Below are positions 35,398-42,342 of a stretch of DNA of 64,000 bases, in pieces. Location of the stretch: contig OY288154.1 of the NCBI GenBank assembly GCA_958439195.1, positions 1 through 64,000 of the forward strand, written 5' to 3'. The position numbers were made by a program, and so were the translations under genes. Source of the stretch: an uncultured Paracoccaceae bacterium (GTDB taxonomy: Bacteria; Pseudomonadota; Alphaproteobacteria; Rhodobacterales; Rhodobacteraceae). A model generated the notes under the pieces. It was not told the DNA's origin. It did not search any database and saw nothing but the letters and a program-made list of their open reading frames with translations. Within the stretch, counting starts at the first letter, position 1, and every line of letters begins with the position of its first letter.

Positions 35398-35455
35398 CAG
35401 CTTCCCAAACCGCGCCCCAGCCCCTATAAGGCCGCGACACCGACAGGAGGGCGCG

Positions 35456-36043
35456 ATGCGTCAGGCAAAGATCCACCGCAAAACCGCCGAGACGGACGTC
35501 TCCGTGGCGATCAACCTTGATGGCACCGGCCAATACGAATGCCAGACCGGCGTCGGCTTCTTCGACCACATGCTTGACCAGCTTTCTCGCCACGCGCTGA
35601 TCGACCTGACAGTCAGGGCAAAGGGCGACCTTCACATCGACGATCACCACACCGTCGAAGATTGCGGCATCGCGCTGGGCCAGGCCCTGGCGCAGGCGCT
35701 GGGCGACAAGCGCGGCATCCGCCGCTATGGCCATTTCGCACTGGCCATGGATGATGCGCAGGTCAACTGCGCGCTCGATCTGTCGGGACGGCCTTTTCTG
35801 GTCTGGAACCTGAATTTCCCCACGGCCAAGATCGGCACCTTCGATACCGAACTTGTGCGCGAATTCTGTCAGGCGCTGGCCACCCACGGCGGCATCACCC
35901 TGCATGTCGATCTGGTGCATGGCATCAACAGCCACCACATCGCGGAAGCCGCCTTCAAATCCATAGCCCGCGCCCTGCGCATGGCGGTGGAACATGACCC
36001 CCGTATGGGTGATGCGCTTCCATCCACCAAGGGTGCGCTCTGA
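35456..36043 (+). CDS. hisB: Imidazoleglycerol-phosphate dehydratase
   Basis: A 195-residue enzyme that dehydrates imidazole glycerol phosphate in histidine synthesis. ATG 35456 has a perfect AGGAGG site and gives the family length. The metal-binding motifs FFDHMLDQLSRHALIDL and HIDDHHTVEDCGIALGQA (about residues 32-82) and DLVHGINSHHIAEAAFK (about 160) are intact. It is the monofunctional form, without the phosphatase domain of enterobacteria. hisH follows after 64 bp that contain a perfect palindrome. Confidence 0.97.
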   Translation: MRQAKIHRKTAETDVSVAINLDGTGQYECQTGVGFFDHMLDQLSRHALIDLTVRAKGDLHIDDHHTVEDCGIALGQALAQALGDKRGIRRYGHFALAMDDAQVNCALDLSGRPFLVWNLNFPTAKIGTFDTELVREFCQALATHGGITLHVDLVHGINSHHIAEAAFKSIARALRMAVEHDPRMGDALPSTKGAL

Positions 36044-36061
36044 CATCGCCCACAAGCCCAG

Positions 36062-36079
36062 GAATTTTCCAGAAAATTC
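36062..36079. promoter_or_regulatory. Perfect palindrome between hisB and hisH
   Basis: GAATTTTC and GAAAATTC flank a CA dinucleotide; the pairing extends outward through CCCAG and TTGGG (36057-36084) with one G-U. With only two bases between the arms it would make a strained RNA hairpin, so a DNA operator or a cruciform is as likely as a processing site. Confidence 0.6.
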
Positions 36080-36107
36080 TTGGGCACGTCCTCAGGAAAG
36101 TCTGACC

Positions 36108-36746
36108 ATGCCCCTGACCGTTCTCGTCGACTATGACAGTGGCAATCTTCACTCCGCCGAAAAGGCATTCCAGCGCATGGCGCAAGAGGTGGGCGGCGGC
36201 ACAGTGCGCGTGACCTCGGACCCCGACCTTGTCGCCCGCGCCGACCGGATCGTACTGCCCGGCGACGGGGCCTTCCCCTCCTGCCGTCGCGCGCTTAGCA
36301 ATATGGGCGGGCTGTTCGAGGCGATCTCGGATGGCGTGGCGCAGGGCAAACCCTTCTTCGGCATCTGCGTCGGCATGCAGATGCTGGCCACACGCGGGCT
36401 GGAATACGAACCGACCCCCGGCTTCGACTGGATCGGGGGCGAGGTTGCCCGCATCACACCCGCCGACCCCGCGATGAAGGTGCCGCATATGGGCTGGAAC
36501 GATCTGGTGATCGACCAAGCCCATCCGGTGCTGGACGGCATCCAAACCGGCGACCACGCCTATTTCGTCCACAGCTACCAATTCCGCGTCGCCGATCCCG
36601 CGCATCTTCTGGCGCATGTCGATTACGCCGGTCCCGTCACCGCCATCGTGGGCCGTGACACCATCATCGGCACGCAGTTCCACCCGGAAAAGTCACAGGC
36701 CACGGGCCTGCGTATCATCGCAAACTTCCTGCGCTGGAATCCCTGA
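36108..36746 (+). CDS. hisH: Imidazole glycerol phosphate synthase subunit HisH
   Basis: A 212-residue class I glutamine amidotransferase that supplies ammonia to HisF. VDYDSGNLHSAEKAF opens the protein; the nucleophile Cys is in FGICVGMQML near residue 86, and the His/Glu pair in QFHPEKSQATG near 192-198. MGWNDL is present as usual. The catalytic triad is complete. It follows hisB on the same strand; hisF is about 2 kb further on in the same direction. Confidence 0.97.
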   Translation: MPLTVLVDYDSGNLHSAEKAFQRMAQEVGGGTVRVTSDPDLVARADRIVLPGDGAFPSCRRALSNMGGLFEAISDGVAQGKPFFGICVGMQMLATRGLEYEPTPGFDWIGGEVARITPADPAMKVPHMGWNDLVIDQAHPVLDGIQTGDHAYFVHSYQFRVADPAHLLAHVDYAGPVTAIVGRDTIIGTQFHPEKSQATGLRIIANFLRWNP

Positions 36747-36818
36747 TCCACAGCCTTGCCAGCGCCGCACCCACAGCACAGACTGCCGTCATTCAGTTCC
36801 CGTGTGAATGGTGCCCCG

Positions 36819-37109
36819 ATGTTCTCCCGCTTCCTGATCCCAATTGCGCTGCTCTGTGGCTGCGCGTCCCCCTCACCGCAGTTCTTTGGCGCCTCAGGCC
36901 AGGCAATCACCGTCGAAAACCGCAGCTTCACCGTCTTTCGCAAAGACACACAGGTGCAGGTGGTCCGCCACGGCTATGCCGGTCCCGCCGCGCGCGACGA
37001 CATCCCGGCCCAGATGCTGCGCGCCGTGGCACAGGCCACCGGCTGCACCCCGATCGAGACCAGCTTTCAAGGCGACAGCGGCGTCAGGCAAGGCCGCATC
37101 CGGTGTTGA
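36819..37109 (+). CDS. Small putative lipoprotein
   Basis: A 96-residue protein of unknown function. ATG 36819 opens a lipoprotein signal (MFSRFLIPIALLCGCAS) with the lipid-attachment Cys near residue 15, so it is probably anchored in a membrane facing the periplasm. The mature part (ITVENRSFTVFRKDTQVQVV, then a Cys in TGCTPIETSF and a final Cys) has no domain I know. It sits between hisH and the inverted DUF2147 gene. Codon use is ordinary. Function cannot be inferred from its place in the his region. Confidence 0.65.
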   Translation: MFSRFLIPIALLCGCASPSPQFFGASGQAITVENRSFTVFRKDTQVQVVRHGYAGPAARDDIPAQMLRAVAQATGCTPIETSFQGDSGVRQGRIRC

Positions 37110-37144
37110 CGCCCGATCCACCCTGAAACACCCCAGATAGGGCA

Positions 37145-37172
37145 ACGGGCGCAGGGTTCCCCCTGCGCCCGT
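37145..37172. terminator. Bidirectional hairpin between the lipoprotein and DUF2147 genes
   Basis: A perfect 12-bp stem ACGGGCGCAGGG/CCCTGCGCCCGT with a TTCC loop in the convergent gap. No long T-run on either side; terminator activity is likely but perhaps Rho-assisted. Confidence 0.65.
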
Positions 37173-37200
37173 CCGGTAATTCACAATGGACAGCGGCGCG

Positions 37201-37596
37201 TCACTTCACCCGCTGCCACGTTCCACCATCGCGGCAGATGCCCAGAACGCAGCCCTTCACGCTCAGACCGTCGCCCTTCAGGATCATGTAGGAATTATAA
37301 GTCTTGTCCCGATCCGGCGACCAGACCTTGCCATCCTCGTAATTGCCATCACCCGTGGCAACCATATCCCAGACGATCTGCTTGCCCACATTCGGGCTTT
37401 CGATCTGTGCGCCCGATCCGTCAAAGGCCCGCACCAATGTGCCGCAGAAGGCGGGACCGCAGGGCTTCACCTCGACATGGCCGAAATTGCCATTGTCATC
37501 CGCCTTGGTCTGCCAAACACCCTCCACCGGGTCCGCCGCCCAGGCCGCCCCCGCAAAGACCACGCTGGCCACCACCGTCATCATCATCCGCTTCAT
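37201..37596 (-). CDS. Exported DUF2147 domain protein
   Basis: A 131-residue periplasmic protein. ATG 37596 has a GGGAGGA site and opens a signal peptide (MKRMMMTVVASVVFAGAAWA, cleavage before ADPVEG). The mature protein fits DUF2147: VEGVWQTKADDNGNFGHVEV, CGPAFCGTLVRA, GKVWSPDRDKTYNSYM and a C-terminal LKGCVLGICRDGGTWQR. Four Cys suggest two disulfides. The fold is lipocalin-like in solved relatives, but no role is established. It lies in the opposite direction to the surrounding his genes. Confidence 0.85.
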   Translation of the reverse strand: MKRMMMTVVASVVFAGAAWAADPVEGVWQTKADDNGNFGHVEVKPCGPAFCGTLVRAFDGSGAQIESPNVGKQIVWDMVATGDGNYEDGKVWSPDRDKTYNSYMILKGDGLSVKGCVLGICRDGGTWQRVK

Positions 37597-37762
37597 CGCG
37601 CCGATCCTCCCTGAATTGCCGCCTTGCGACATCTTGTCCAACGCCATTCCCCAAGCAAGCCTGACGTTGGGTCGCACCCATCAGCCGCCACCCCTTGTCC
37701 TGCCGCCCGCCCCATGCCAAAGCGCGACCCAGACAGGACATGGACTGCACAAGGACCGCGCG

Positions 37763-38482
37763 ATGATCCTCTACCCCGCCATCGACCTGAAAGACGGCCA
37801 ATGCGTCCGCCTCCTGCGCGGCGAAATGGACGCCGCCACCGTTTTCGGTGACGACCCCGCCGCCCAGGCGGCCAAGTTCGAAGCCGCCGGTTGCGACTGG
37901 CTGCACCTTGTCGATCTGAACGGTGCCTTTGCCGGAACCCCGGTCAACGCCGCGGCGGTCGAGGCGATCCTCGCCCGCATCACCGTGCCCGCCCAACTGG
38001 GTGGCGGCATCCGCGACATGGCCACCATTGCGATGTGGTTGGAAAAGGGCCTTGCCCGCGTGATCCTCGGCACCGTCGCCGTGGAAAACCCCACCCTCGT
38101 GCGCGAAGCGGCCAAGGCATTCCCTGGTCAGGTCGCTGTCGGGATCGACGCACGCAAGGGCCGCGTCGCCACCAAAGGCTGGGCGACAGAAACCGACGTC
38201 ATGGCCACCGACCTGGCCCGCAGCTTTGAAGACGCAGGCGTCGCCGCCCTGATCTACACCGACATCGACCGCGACGGCGCGATGGGCGGCCCCAACATCG
38301 ACGCGACCGAGGCGCTCGCCCGCGCCGTCACCATCCCTGTCATCGCCTCTGGCGGCGTTTCCAGCCTGCAAGACCTGATCGCCCTGCGCGACACCGGCAT
38401 CATCGCAGGGGCCATCTCCGGCCGTGCGCTCTATGACGGTGCGATTGATCTGGCGGTGGCGCTGAAAACGCTCAAGTCCTGA
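37763..38482 (+). CDS. hisA: Phosphoribosylformimino-5-aminoimidazole carboxamide ribotide isomerase
   Basis: A 239-residue TIM-barrel isomerase (ProFAR isomerase) of histidine synthesis. The two catalytic aspartates are in YPAIDLKDGQCVRLLRG near residue 8 and in YTDIDRDGAMGGPN near 170. Phosphate-binding GGGIRD and VIASGGVSS are present. It is followed by hisF after 192 bp that contain an 18-bp tandem repeat. Confidence 0.97.
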   Translation: MILYPAIDLKDGQCVRLLRGEMDAATVFGDDPAAQAAKFEAAGCDWLHLVDLNGAFAGTPVNAAAVEAILARITVPAQLGGGIRDMATIAMWLEKGLARVILGTVAVENPTLVREAAKAFPGQVAVGIDARKGRVATKGWATETDVMATDLARSFEDAGVAALIYTDIDRDGAMGGPNIDATEALARAVTIPVIASGGVSSLQDLIALRDTGIIAGAISGRALYDGAIDLAVALKTLKS

Positions 38483-38556
38483 CACGGCCGTCCTCTTGGC
38501 CGCAAACACCAAGGGCAAAGACCGTGGCGCGCGGCAAGGGGGCTGGCCTCCTGCAC

Positions 38557-38610
38557 CGCCGACACGGCTTACAACGCCGACACGGCTTGCAACGCTGACA
38601 CGGTGCCGAA
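38557..38610 (+). repeat. 18-bp triple tandem repeat between hisA and hisF
   Basis: Three units: CGCCGACACGGCTTACAA (38557), CGCCGACACGGCTTGCAA (38575) and a more diverged third at 38593. It begins 75 bp after the hisA stop. No gene or terminator is evident in the 192-bp gap. Confidence 0.85.
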
Positions 38611-38674
38611 CATCCCCACGCTGGCGCAAGCGCGGCTGATCCGCTATTGCCGACAGGCAAGAAAGGCCCGCCCC

Positions 38675-39436
38675 ATGCTGAAAACCCGCATCATCCCCTG
38701 CCTCGACGTGGCCGATGGCCGCGTGGTCAAAGGCGTGAACTTCGTTGACCTCCGCGATGCCGGCGACCCGGTCGAAGCGGCGCGCGCCTATGACGCTGCC
38801 GGCGCGGACGAACTGTGCTTCCTCGACATCCACGCCACCCATGAAAACCGCGGCACGATGTTTGATCTGGTCACCCGCACAGCGGAACAATGCTTCATGC
38901 CGCTTACCGTGGGCGGCGGCGTGCGCAGCCCCGAAGATGTGCGCGCCCTGCTGCTGGCCGGGGCCGACAAGGTCAGCTTCAACTCCGCCGCCGTGGCCGA
39001 TCCCGATGTCGTGGCCCGCAGCGCCGACCGTTTCGGCAGCCAATGCATCGTGGTGGCAATCGACGCCAAGACCGTGGCACCCGGCAAATGGGAGATTTTC
39101 ACCCACGGCGGGCGCAAACCGACGGGAATCGACGCCGTCGCATTCGCCCGCACCGTCGCCGCCAAGGGCGCGGGCGAAATCCTTCTCACCAGCATGGACC
39201 GTGACGGCACCCGTTCTGGCTTCAACCTCCCCCTGACCCGCGCCATCGCCGATGCCGTCCCCATCCCGGTGATCGCCAGCGGCGGTGTCGGCACGCTCGA
39301 CCACCTTGTCGAAGGCGTCACCATTGGCGGGGCCTCTGCTGTGCTGGCCGCCTCGATCTTCCATTTCGGCGACTTCACCATCCGTCAGGCCAAAGACCAC
39401 ATGGCCGCCGCAGGCATCCCGATGAGGCTGACATGA
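38675..39436 (+). CDS. hisF: Imidazole glycerol phosphate synthase subunit HisF
   Basis: A 253-residue TIM-barrel cyclase that works with HisH to make imidazole glycerol phosphate and AICAR. MLKTRIIPCLDVADGRVVKG contains the first catalytic Asp (residue 11); the second is in VVAIDAKTV near residue 130. TVGGGVRSPED and VIASGGVGTLDH bind phosphate. ATG 38675 gives the exact family length. hisE overlaps its stop by ATGA. Confidence 0.97.
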   Translation: MLKTRIIPCLDVADGRVVKGVNFVDLRDAGDPVEAARAYDAAGADELCFLDIHATHENRGTMFDLVTRTAEQCFMPLTVGGGVRSPEDVRALLLAGADKVSFNSAAVADPDVVARSADRFGSQCIVVAIDAKTVAPGKWEIFTHGGRKPTGIDAVAFARTVAAKGAGEILLTSMDRDGTRSGFNLPLTRAIADAVPIPVIASGGVGTLDHLVEGVTIGGASAVLAASIFHFGDFTIRQAKDHMAAAGIPMRLT

Positions 39437-39744
39437 CCGCACTTCACCGCCTCGCCACGACGATCCAGTCACGCAAAGGGGCCGATCCAGAAACCTCATG
39501 GACAGCCAAGCTGCTCTCCAAAGGCCCGGATAAATGCGCCGAAAAATTCGGGGAAGAGGCGATTGAAGCCATCATCGAAGCGGTCAAGGGCGATCGTGAA
39601 AGACTGACATCCGAGGCGGCAGATGTCCTTTATCACCTTCTCGTCATGCTCGCCGCCCGCGACGTGACTCTGGATGACGTGCTGGCCGAACTGGACCGCC
39701 GCGAAGGACGGTCCGGCCTGGATGAAAAGGCCGCGCGCAAGTGA
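39433..39744 (+). CDS. hisE: Phosphoribosyl-ATP pyrophosphatase
   Basis: A 103-residue enzyme that hydrolyses phosphoribosyl-ATP to phosphoribosyl-AMP. The all-alpha MazG-like fold is shown by SWTAKLLSKGPDKCAEKFGEEAIE and ERLTSEAADVLYHLLVMLAARD, which carry the metal-binding Glu and Asp residues. It is the separate HisE form, not the HisIE fusion; hisI is not in the window. Start overlaps the hisF stop. A row of four hairpins follows immediately. Confidence 0.96.
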   Translation: MTALHRLATTIQSRKGADPETSWTAKLLSKGPDKCAEKFGEEAIEAIIEAVKGDRERLTSEAADVLYHLLVMLAARDVTLDDVLAELDRREGRSGLDEKAARK

Positions 39745-39876
39745 CCGGAATTTGACGCAAATTCCGGCGCGGAGTTTGACACAAACTCCGCCCCCCGACC
39801 TGCCACAAAAAGGCGTCAATGGACGTGTTCCCCAGAAACTGCTTCAGTTTCTGTCGGGAAATCTGCGTCAGATTTC
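39745..39876. repeat. Row of four short hairpins of one pattern, 3' of hisE
   Basis: Inverted repeats at 39745-39767 (CCGGAATTTG/CAAATTCCGG, loop ACG), 39769-39791 (GCGGAGTTTG/CAAACTCCGC, loop ACA), 39833-39853 (CAGAAACTG/CAGTTTCTG, loop CTT) and 39858-39876 (GAAATCTG/CAGATTTC, loop CGT). All stems are perfect, all end TG-nnn-CA at the loop. They fill the gap between convergent hisE and the CoA-binding gene. No T-runs. Confidence 0.85.
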
Positions 39877-39882
39877 GCCCCC

Positions 39883-40296
39883 TCACATCCCCAGACGCGG
39901 TATCTCTATCGCCGGACAGCGGTCCATCACCACGGCCACACCCGCCGCCCGCGCCCGCGTGGCGGCCGCCTCATCGAGCACGCCCAGTTGCATCCAGATG
40001 GTCTTGACCCCCGACAGCACCGCCAGCGCCTCATCGACCACGCCACCTGCTTCCTCGGATCGCCGAAAGATATCGACCATATCCACCGGCTCCCCGATCT
40101 CGGCCAGCGACGCGCGCACCACCTCGCCCAGCGCGCTTTGCCCCGCCTGCCCTGGATTTACCGGGATCACCCGATACCCCCGCGCCTTCAGGAAGGCCGC
40201 CACCCGGTGGCTTGGCCGGTCCGGTTTGGGCGACCAGCCCACCAGCGCGATGGTGCGGGTTTCCGTCAACACACGGCGGATGTCGTCATCGGTCAT
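39883..40296 (-). CDS. CoA-binding domain protein (YccU-like)
   Basis: A 137-residue Rossmann-fold protein of the CoA-binding family. The nucleotide-binding start is TIALVGWSPKPDRPSHRVAAFL near residues 15-36, followed by YRVIPVNPGQAGQ, DMVDIFRRSEEAGGVVDEAL, TIWMQLGV and a final VVMDRCPAIEI with a conserved Cys. Single-domain relatives are widespread and bind CoA in vitro; their role is unknown. It converges on hisE with the hairpin row between. Confidence 0.88.
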   Translation of the reverse strand: MTDDDIRRVLTETRTIALVGWSPKPDRPSHRVAAFLKARGYRVIPVNPGQAGQSALGEVVRASLAEIGEPVDMVDIFRRSEEAGGVVDEALAVLSGVKTIWMQLGVLDEAAATRARAAGVAVVMDRCPAIEIPRLGM

Positions 40297-40299
40297 GCA

Positions 40300-40428
40300 T
40301 CACCCTAAAAGAAAAAGGCGCCCGGGCCTCTGCGGCCGGGCGCCAGTCGCGGAACGAGGGACAGTGAATGAGAGGCGGGGGTTCCGGCCCCGCTTCCTGT
40401 ATTGTGACATAGAAGCCGCGGTCGACAT
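40300..40428 (-). CDS. Possible 42-residue basic peptide (doubtful)
   Basis: A short frame from ATG 40428 (MSTAASMSQYRKRGRNPRLS) has a plausible AAAGGAACTT ribosome-binding site 7 bp upstream. It is very basic and its last third is encoded by the terminator hairpin described next. There is no similarity I recognise. It could be a leader peptide, a short exported-free orphan, or chance. Its site is the gap between rlmB and the CoA-binding gene. Confidence 0.22.
   Translation of the reverse strand: MSTAASMSQYRKRGRNPRLSFTVPRSATGARPQRPGRLFLLG
40306..40344 (-). terminator. Rho-independent terminator downstream of rlmB
   Basis: Stem GGCGCCCGG/CCGGGCGCC (extended by three inner pairs) followed on the minus strand by TTTTTCTTTT. 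It terminates the rlmB transcript before the CoA-binding gene start at 40296. Confidence 0.85.
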
Positions 40429-40471
40429 TTGAAGTTCCTTTCCCGCAAACGTGATCACCAGACCCTCAACC

Positions 40472-40501
40472 CTGCCCCGTTCAGCGCTGCCCCGTTCAGC
40501 G
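40472..40501. repeat. Perfect 15-bp tandem duplication across the rlmB stop codon
   Basis: CTGCCCCGTTCAGCG occurs at 40472-40486 and 40487-40501. On the minus strand the rlmB stop TGA (40496-40498) is repeated in frame at 40481-40483, and a third TGA follows 15 bp later at 40466-40468. Confidence 0.92.
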
Positions 40502-41284
40502 TTGTGATGCCGCATACAGCCCCACCGCAGCAGCGTTCGACACGTTAAGTGACCCGAACCCCCCGGCAAAAGGCACCCGCGCGATCACGTCACAGGTCTC
40601 GCGCGTCTTGTCGCGCAGCCCCGGCCCCTCGGCCCCCAGCACCAACCCCACGGGGCGGTTGCCCAGCCCCGCCATCGCCTCGGCCAGGGTCACGGTGCCA
40701 TCGCCATCAAGGCCCACCAGCACATAGCCCATCGCCTTCAGTTCAACCATCGCATCGGCCAGGTTCGTCACCCGCAGATAGGGCTGGCGTTCCAACGCGC
40801 CGCTCGCCGTCTTGGCCAATGCGCCCGTTTCCGGTGCCGAATGGTGGCGCGGCGCGATCACCGCCCGTGCGCCAAAAACCTCGGCCGACCGCAGCACCGC
40901 CCCCACGTTATGCGGGTCCGTCACCCGGTCCAGCAGCACCACCAGCGGCGCCCCCCGGCCTGAAATGGCCACATCCGCCAACTTGCCCCAGTTCAGCGGC
41001 CGCGCCTCTAGCGCCGCGCCCTGATGCACCGACCCCTCGTCGATCGGCACGTCAAACTTGCGCGGGTCGACCACTTCGGGTTCCATCCCGCTGGCCACAA
41101 TCGCATCCTCCAGCCGGTCAAAGGCGTTTTTCGTCACCACCAGCCGCAGCTTTTCACGGTCTGGGTTGACCAGCGCATCACGCACCGCATGGATGCCGAA
41201 CAACCAGATGGTCTCTTTCGCCTCGGCCCGCTTGCCGCGCTCCTTGTCAATAACCCATGTGGGTTTCTTGGCTCCGGTCTTCAT
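40496..41284 (-). CDS. rlmB: TrmH-family 23S rRNA (guanosine-2'-O)-methyltransferase RlmB
   Basis: A 262-residue SpoU/TrmH-class methyltransferase. ATG 41284 (MKTGAKKPTW) is chosen because AAAGGG then has 8-bp spacing; an ATG six bases earlier does not. An N-terminal L30e-like RNA-binding domain (WLFGIHAVRDALVNPDREKL) is followed by the SPOUT knot motifs LLDRVTDPHNVGAVLRSAEVFGA, LVLGAEGPGLRDKTRETCD and GFGSLNVSNAAAVGLY (each quoted in part). RlmB modifies G2251; the name over other TrmH paralogues is by overall form. Confidence 0.9.
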   Translation of the reverse strand: MKTGAKKPTWVIDKERGKRAEAKETIWLFGIHAVRDALVNPDREKLRLVVTKNAFDRLEDAIVASGMEPEVVDPRKFDVPIDEGSVHQGAALEARPLNWGKLADVAISGRGAPLVVLLDRVTDPHNVGAVLRSAEVFGARAVIAPRHHSAPETGALAKTASGALERQPYLRVTNLADAMVELKAMGYVLVGLDGDGTVTLAEAMAGLGNRPVGLVLGAEGPGLRDKTRETCDVIARVPFAGGFGSLNVSNAAAVGLYAASQR

Positions 41285-41419
41285 CGCCATCCCTTTCGCA
41301 TTTCCCCATCCTTGGCCCCGGATCGCCCCCTGATGCAAGCCTCATTTCCCCCACCTTTGCGCCCCCTACTTTTGCAACTTGACGCCCACCACCCCCTCGG
41401 CTATCCCCCGCATCGCGTC

Positions 41420-41503
41420 GGGCGACGTGCTGCAAGGTGCGGCAGCGGACTGTAACTCCGCCGGGGAGACCCATGCCTGGTTCGATTCCAGGGTCGCCCA
41501 CCA
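41420..41503 (+). tRNA. tRNA-Tyr (GTA)
   Basis: An 84-nt class II tRNA with a long variable arm: acceptor GGGCGAC pairs with GTCGCCC, the anticodon loop CTGTAAC gives GTA, the T-arm is CCTGGTTCGATTCCAGG, and CCA is encoded. It ends 26 bp before the ATG of the DDAH-like gene. Confidence 0.95.
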
Positions 41504-41529
41504 CCCTTTCCTCTGCTAGGGATGGTGCC

Positions 41530-42324
41530 ATGACAAAAGACGCCTCTTTCCGCTTCACCCACGCCATCACGCGCCGCCCTGCGGCATCGATCATCGATGG
41601 CCTGCGCGCCGTTGATACCGGCACGCCCGATCTTGCCCTGATGCAGGCCCACCATGCGGCCTATATCGCCACCCTGCGCGCCACAGGTGCGACGGTCATT
41701 GAACTCGACGCCCTGCCCGCCTACCCGGATTCGGTCTTTGTCGAAGACACCGCCCTGTGCCTGCCCGAAGGCGCCATCATCATGCGCCCCGGCGCCCCCA
41801 CCCGTCTGGGCGAAGCGGCAGAGATGGAACCGCACCTGCGCGCCCTCTATACCACCATTGCCCGGATCGAAGGCCCAGGCACCATCGAAGGCGGCGACAT
41901 CCTCGTGACCGGCCATGAAATCCTTGTGGGCCAATCCGCCCGCACCGATGCCGCAGGAATCGCCGATCTGCGCGCCATCGTCACCGTCTGGGGCCATTCC
42001 TTGCGCGAAGTGCATACCCCCCCCGGTGTCCTGCATTTCAAGACCGACTGCTCGCTTCTGGACGAAGACACGATCCTCTCGACCGAACGCCTGTCCGCAT
42101 CCGGCTGTTTTGACAGCTACCGCCTGATCCACACCGCACCGGGCGAAGAGGCCGCTGCCAACACCATCCGCTTCAATGATGTGGTGCTGATGCCCGCAGG
42201 TTTCCCCGGCACAAAGGCGCGGATCGAAGCCGCAGGCTACAGCGTCGTTGAAATCGGCAATTCCGAATGCGCCAAACTTGACGGCGGGATGTCCTGCCTG
42301 TCGCTACGCTTCACCCCATCCTGA
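41530..42324 (+). CDS. ddaH: Dimethylarginine dimethylaminohydrolase-like amidinohydrolase
   Basis: A 264-residue member of the guanidine-modifying superfamily, similar to bacterial DDAH, which turns methylated arginines into citrulline. Features: DALPAYPDSVFVEDTALCL (substrate Asp/Glu), GTIEGGDIL, catalytic His in GVLHFKTDCSLL near residue 165, and nucleophile Cys in GGMSCLSL near 256. An AGGGATGG site precedes ATG 41530. The gene begins close behind tRNA-Tyr, and a shared transcript is possible. Other arginine analogues cannot be excluded as substrates. Confidence 0.85.
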   Translation: MTKDASFRFTHAITRRPAASIIDGLRAVDTGTPDLALMQAHHAAYIATLRATGATVIELDALPAYPDSVFVEDTALCLPEGAIIMRPGAPTRLGEAAEMEPHLRALYTTIARIEGPGTIEGGDILVTGHEILVGQSARTDAAGIADLRAIVTVWGHSLREVHTPPGVLHFKTDCSLLDEDTILSTERLSASGCFDSYRLIHTAPGEEAAANTIRFNDVVLMPAGFPGTKARIEAAGYSVVEIGNSECAKLDGGMSCLSLRFTPS

Positions 42325-42342
42325 CCTTTTCCGGCGTCACCA

